DNA of 8,369 nucleotides, from positions 1 to 8,369 of the forward strand of contig CAZWUL010000041.1 of NCBI GenBank assembly GCA_964636625.1, given 5' to 3'. This DNA is from CAZWUL01 sp964636625 (GTDB lineage Bacteria; Atribacterota; Phoenicimicrobiia; Phoenicimicrobiales; Stramentimicrobiaceae). The first letter of the stretch is position 1. Each line of letters opens with the position of its first letter. A model generated the notes under the pieces. It was not told the DNA's origin and did not search any database. It saw only the letters and a list, made by a program, of their open reading frames with translations. The position numbers were made by a program, and so were the translations under genes. Shown one piece after another: positions 5,830-8,369 of the stretch.

Positions 5830-6780
5830 CTATATTTTTATCTCCAGAAAATCTTCTGCCAAAAAAACCCCTGAATAGCGTCGAGTAGCCTCTTCTTTAA
5901 ATTTATCCCAACTGTGTTTGCATTTCTTTGATTTATGGTATCGGGGACTAATATGGGTTAATACAAGCCGTTTTGCATTAGCAGATTTTGCTACTCTAAC
6001 AGCATCTTCAATTGTAGAATGAAAACTATTCTTTGCCTCTACTTTATTTTCATCAGAAAAAGTTGCTTCATGTATTAGCAAATCAGCGTCTTGAGACAAT
6101 TCAACAGAATTTTTAGAAAATATGGTATCACTACAATAAGATATTTTTTTCACAATTTTCAATTCTTTAATAAAATTACCTGATTTTAGAACTTTTCCAT
6201 TTTCCAGTATTACCTGGTCTTTTTCTTTTATTTTTCTGTATATCGGACCAGGGGTAATTCCTAATCTCAATAATTTATTAACAAGAAGATTCTTTTTTGT
6301 GTATTTTTCATAAATAGCATAGCCAAAACAATCAACCTGATGCTCAAGGGATGCGCAGCTTACCTTAATGTTATCTTTTTCCCATAATAATTTTTTCGTT
6401 TTGTATTTTTCCAGTTTCATCTCATTAATGTAATAAGAATAAGGTATATGTGTTTTAGAATAATCAAAACAATTACCAAGATATGCCTGCAAGCCAACAG
6501 GTCCAAAAATATCAATATCATCTTCTATTCCCTGCAAACCACGTGTAGCAAGCAATCCGGGCAAACCAAAAAGATGGTCTCCATGCAGATGACTTATAAA
6601 TATCCCCTTTAATTTTGATAATTTCAAACCAGCGGCAAATATTCTCTGCTGCGTTCCCTCTCCGCAATCAAATAACCAATAATCACCGCCTTTATTAAAA
6701 AAGACAGCAGTCGACGAAACATTTCTTTTATTAGTTGGCATTCCTGCCCCGGTGCCTAAAAAGATAACTTTATCTAACAT
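5830..6780 (-). CDS. rnz: Ribonuclease Z (tRNA 3'-end processing endonuclease)
   Basis: A 316-residue zinc metallo-beta-lactamase-fold endonuclease that removes 3' trailers from tRNA precursors lacking encoded CCA. The N-terminal FLGTGAGMPT (7-16) is typical of the family. The zinc motif SHLHGDH covers 63-69 (His64, His66, Asp68, His69). Further predicted ligands are His147 in LEHQVDCFGY, Asp218 in YCSDT and His276 in THISPRY, and HEATF (237-241) and SFHST (252-256) are standard family blocks. The segment between about 150 and 205 is the usual variable region and is of ordinary size. The whole is close to the ~305-310 residues of bacterial RNase Z. ATG start at 6778-6780 puts the FLGTGA motif at the expected place, although the Shine-Dalgarno is weak. 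It lies 30 nt after mutM and is probably the last gene of the HAD-mutM-rnz run. No membrane or export signal. Confidence 0.96.
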   Translation of the reverse strand: MLDKVIFLGTGAGMPTNKRNVSSTAVFFNKGGDYWLFDCGEGTQQRIFAAGLKLSKLKGIFISHLHGDHLFGLPGLLATRGLQGIEDDIDIFGPVGLQAYLGNCFDYSKTHIPYSYYINEMKLEKYKTKKLLWEKDNIKVSCASLEHQVDCFGYAIYEKYTKKNLLVNKLLRLGITPGPIYRKIKEKDQVILENGKVLKSGNFIKELKIVKKISYCSDTIFSKNSVELSQDADLLIHEATFSDENKVEAKNSFHSTIEDAVRVAKSANAKRLVLTHISPRYHKSKKCKHSWDKFKEEATRRYSGVFLAEDFLEIKI

Positions 6781-6810
6781 TATCTTTGTAACTTCTCATT
6801 TCCAATTTAT

Positions 6811-7662
6811 TTATTTCTGGCAATTCGGACACACAAAGGTACTCCTGTTTTCAATTCTAATAATTTCCAAAGGTTGTCCGCAAACAGGACATATACTATT
6901 TTTCTTACCATATACTTTGATTACTTCTCCATACCTGCCCTTATTGCCCTCTAAATCTATATAAGACTCATCCACCATGGTCGTTCCCTTAAGCTCAATA
7001 GCCTCTAATAAAATCTTTTGAATATTCATAAATAGCAGTTTTACTTCGTTTTTTGATAATAAATTGGCTTTACGAAGCGGATGAATTCTAGATTGAAAAA
7101 GAATTTCATTAGCGTATATATTACCTATACCGGCAATCTTTTTTTGGTCCATTAATACTTTTTTTATATTCTTTGTACTGTTTTTTAATAATTTACTGAA
7201 TCTATGAAGGGTAAATTCTTCACTTAATGGCTCATAGCCCAGTGTTTCGATTCTTGATAAGTTTTTCTTCTTTCTTAGAAGCCATAGCTTGCCAAATTTT
7301 CTAACATCATTATAAATAAGTTCACTTCCATCTTCGAAAAAAAAATAAAGATGATTATGTTTCTCATGCTTTTCATATTTTTTTGTCAGGTTTTCTTTTT
7401 CAGAATTTGGATGGAATTCAAGCCGACCGCTCATTCCCAGATGAATAATTAGCTGGTAATCAATATTTATATTAATTATTATATATTTGCCCCTTCTTTT
7501 AACATTTATAATTTGGGAATTTTGTAATTTTGACAAAAATTCATTAATCCGGGGCATCTTAATCAGGGTTGGGGTTTTAATCTGTACTCTTTCTATGGTC
7601 TTATTAATGAGTTCATTTTGCAGGCCTCTTTTTATGGTTTCTACTTCAGGAAGCTCTGGCAT
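6811..7662 (-). CDS. mutM: Formamidopyrimidine-DNA glycosylase (Fpg/MutM)
   Basis: A 283-residue bifunctional base-excision repair enzyme that removes 8-oxoguanine and formamidopyrimidines and cleaves abasic sites. The mature MPELPEVET start supplies the Pro2 nucleophile and Glu3. Lys59 in RRGKY, Met77 in LGMSGR, Arg121/Phe123 in DVRKFG and Asn181 in IGNIYANE (179-186, helix-two-turn-helix) match the catalytic and lesion-probing residues. The C-terminal zinc finger uses Cys258, Cys261, Cys278 and Cys281, with Arg273 in the hairpin. The frame is open 15 nt further upstream to a GTG at 7675-7677, but that would add five residues before Pro2 and block the nucleophile. The ATG at 7660-7662 has GAGAGG 7 nt upstream and is the correct start. 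It lies 17 nt after the HAD gene and 30 nt before rnz. Confidence 0.97.
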   Translation of the reverse strand: MPELPEVETIKRGLQNELINKTIERVQIKTPTLIKMPRINEFLSKLQNSQIINVKRRGKYIIININIDYQLIIHLGMSGRLEFHPNSEKENLTKKYEKHEKHNHLYFFFEDGSELIYNDVRKFGKLWLLRKKKNLSRIETLGYEPLSEEFTLHRFSKLLKNSTKNIKKVLMDQKKIAGIGNIYANEILFQSRIHPLRKANLLSKNEVKLLFMNIQKILLEAIELKGTTMVDESYIDLEGNKGRYGEVIKVYGKKNSICPVCGQPLEIIRIENRSTFVCPNCQK

Positions 7663-7669
7663 TTTGCTG

Positions 7670-7675
7670 CCTCTC
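7670..7675 (-). promoter_or_regulatory. Shine-Dalgarno that decides the mutM start
   Basis: GAGAGG on the minus strand, 7 nt before the ATG at 7662. The alternative in-frame GTG (7675-7677) overlaps this site, so it cannot use it and is unlikely to initiate. Confidence 0.8.
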
Positions 7676-7679
7676 ACAA

Positions 7680-8327
7680 TTATAGATATTCTATTTTTTC
7701 AAAAATTTCAGATAAGTTATTAATAACCATCTCTGAGTAATTTTTATGGTATCCTATTTTATTTCTATCAATTAAAAGACTTTTCATTCCTGCATCTTTA
7801 GCAGCAATATAGTCAGACTTTTCACTATCTCCAATGTGTAATACCTTGTCAGGTAGGACATTTATTTCAAGGCATACTTTTTGATACACTTCTTTATTTT
7901 TTAACTGTTTGTAATCTGATAATGCAGAGAAAATTGAATTAAAATATTTTCTTATTCTTTTTAATTTTGGTATTAAAAATTCCCTTGGCATCGAAGACAC
8001 ACATATCAATTTATATCCCTGAAAAAGTTGTTCCAAAACCTGATAGGTTTCTGGAAACACCTTTATCTCGTCTGCATATTTTTCTAAGAGTTCTTCATGG
8101 TTGATATTAAGGTCAAAATATTTTATCCAGTAATTTATATCATACCATTTAATATCTTTTTCACCAACAATATCATATTCTTTCTGTACTCTTTCTAGGG
8201 CAGAATCAAAATTTATATTTTCTTTTTTGGCAACTAATCCGGGCATGGCTTTTTGCCAGATAAGGTCATTATAATCAGGGTCTACCAGAGTGCCATCAAC
8301 ATCAAATGATATAACTTCAATCCCCAT
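7680..8327 (-). CDS. HAD-superfamily hydrolase (predicted phosphatase)
   Basis: A 215-residue cytosolic haloacid-dehalogenase-superfamily hydrolase. Motif I DVDGT (9-13) gives the nucleophile Asp9 and acid/base Asp11. Motif II is Ser111 in CVSSMP. Motif III is a Lys in KNKEVYQK (143-150). Motif IV is GDSEKSD (166-172), with Mg-binding Asp167 and Asp172. About 75 residues between motifs I and II form a helical cap (roughly 17-90), as in phosphoglycolate-phosphatase-like members. The substrate cannot be deduced. ATG start at 8325-8327, with a G-rich Shine-Dalgarno (GGGGGGAAA) a few nt upstream. It begins only about 23 bp after the end of a 5S rRNA gene and is followed 17 nt later by mutM, so it appears to be the first protein gene of a HAD-mutM-rnz operon behind an rRNA operon. 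Confidence 0.88.
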   Translation of the reverse strand: MGIEVISFDVDGTLVDPDYNDLIWQKAMPGLVAKKENINFDSALERVQKEYDIVGEKDIKWYDINYWIKYFDLNINHEELLEKYADEIKVFPETYQVLEQLFQGYKLICVSSMPREFLIPKLKRIRKYFNSIFSALSDYKQLKNKEVYQKVCLEINVLPDKVLHIGDSEKSDYIAAKDAGMKSLLIDRNKIGYHKNYSEMVINNLSEIFEKIEYL

Positions 8328-8342
8328 ACTTTCCCCCCAAAT

Positions 8343-8350
8343 AAAAAATT
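8343..8350 (-). terminator. Short U-run after 5S rRNA, possible partial terminator
   Basis: Immediately after the 5S 3' end the minus strand reads AATTTTTT. The terminal helix of 5S rRNA followed by a U-run can act as a weak terminator, but the 5' strand of that helix lies outside the window. The HAD gene's Shine-Dalgarno starts a few bases later, so some read-through would be needed to express that gene. Confidence 0.35.
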
Positions 8351-8369
8351 CCCGGCAGTGTCCTACTCT
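8351..8369 (-). rRNA. rrf: 5S rRNA, 3' end only (cut by the window edge)
   Basis: The minus strand reads AGAGTAGGACACTGCCGGG, matching the highly conserved 3' end of bacterial 5S rRNA (AGAGTAGG, variable bases, GCCGGG). The rest of the gene, and presumably the rRNA operon, lies beyond the right edge. The exact 3' nucleotide could be a base or two either side of 8351. Confidence 0.87.

Noticed and set aside
1..8369. CRISPR array, tRNA genes, insertion sequence ends, prophage or toxin-antitoxin genes
   Set aside because: No regularly spaced repeats, tRNA cloverleaf pattern, transposase gene or terminal inverted repeats were seen. All convincing genes are co-oriented metabolic or housekeeping genes.

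Overview
The window is AT-rich and gene-dense, and every convincing gene lies on the minus strand, so transcription runs from high to low coordinates. Gene content points to an anaerobic low-GC Firmicute, possibly Halanaerobiales-like. The pointers are a Thermotoga/clostridial-type single-cluster ferredoxin, MutM and RNase Z with ordinary bacterial motifs, and a regulator plus 'quinate 5-dehydrogenase' pair that I recall mainly from Clostridia and Halanaerobia. This placement rests on memory of protein families and not on a search.

Layout from right to left. The right edge holds the last ~19 nt of a 5S rRNA gene, followed by a short U-run. Only ~23 bp further on begins a tight run of three genes: a HAD-family hydrolase, mutM (formamidopyrimidine-DNA glycosylase) and rnz (tRNase Z). 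There is too little room for an independent promoter before the HAD gene, so the set probably depends on read-through from the rRNA operon or on a promoter inside it. Next comes a stand-alone 61-residue ferredoxin gene with a strong Shine-Dalgarno sequence, a GTG start and its own hairpin terminator.

Then follow two adjacent PP-loop ATPase genes, 20 nt apart. The first is a ThiI/MnmA-like enzyme with a probable C-terminal NFACT-R-like RNA-binding region. The second is mnmA, which makes 2-thiouridine at tRNA position 34. Both carry an N-P-C-x2-C motif plus a third downstream cysteine, the arrangement expected of iron-sulfur-dependent tRNA thiolases. In E. coli MnmA the first of these cysteines is an aspartate.

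The left third is a three-gene operon: a helix-turn-helix regulator, a conserved protein usually labelled 'quinate 5-dehydrogenase' without support that I can see here, and a PLP-dependent alpha-oxoamine synthase. It is driven by a perfect consensus sigma-A promoter (TTGACA, 17 nt, TATAAT). Two TGTGTACA repeats lie across the end of the -10 box and the predicted start site, a strong candidate autoregulatory operator. This operon is the best candidate for an undescribed metabolic system in the window. The leftmost 265 bp hold no gene that I can support.
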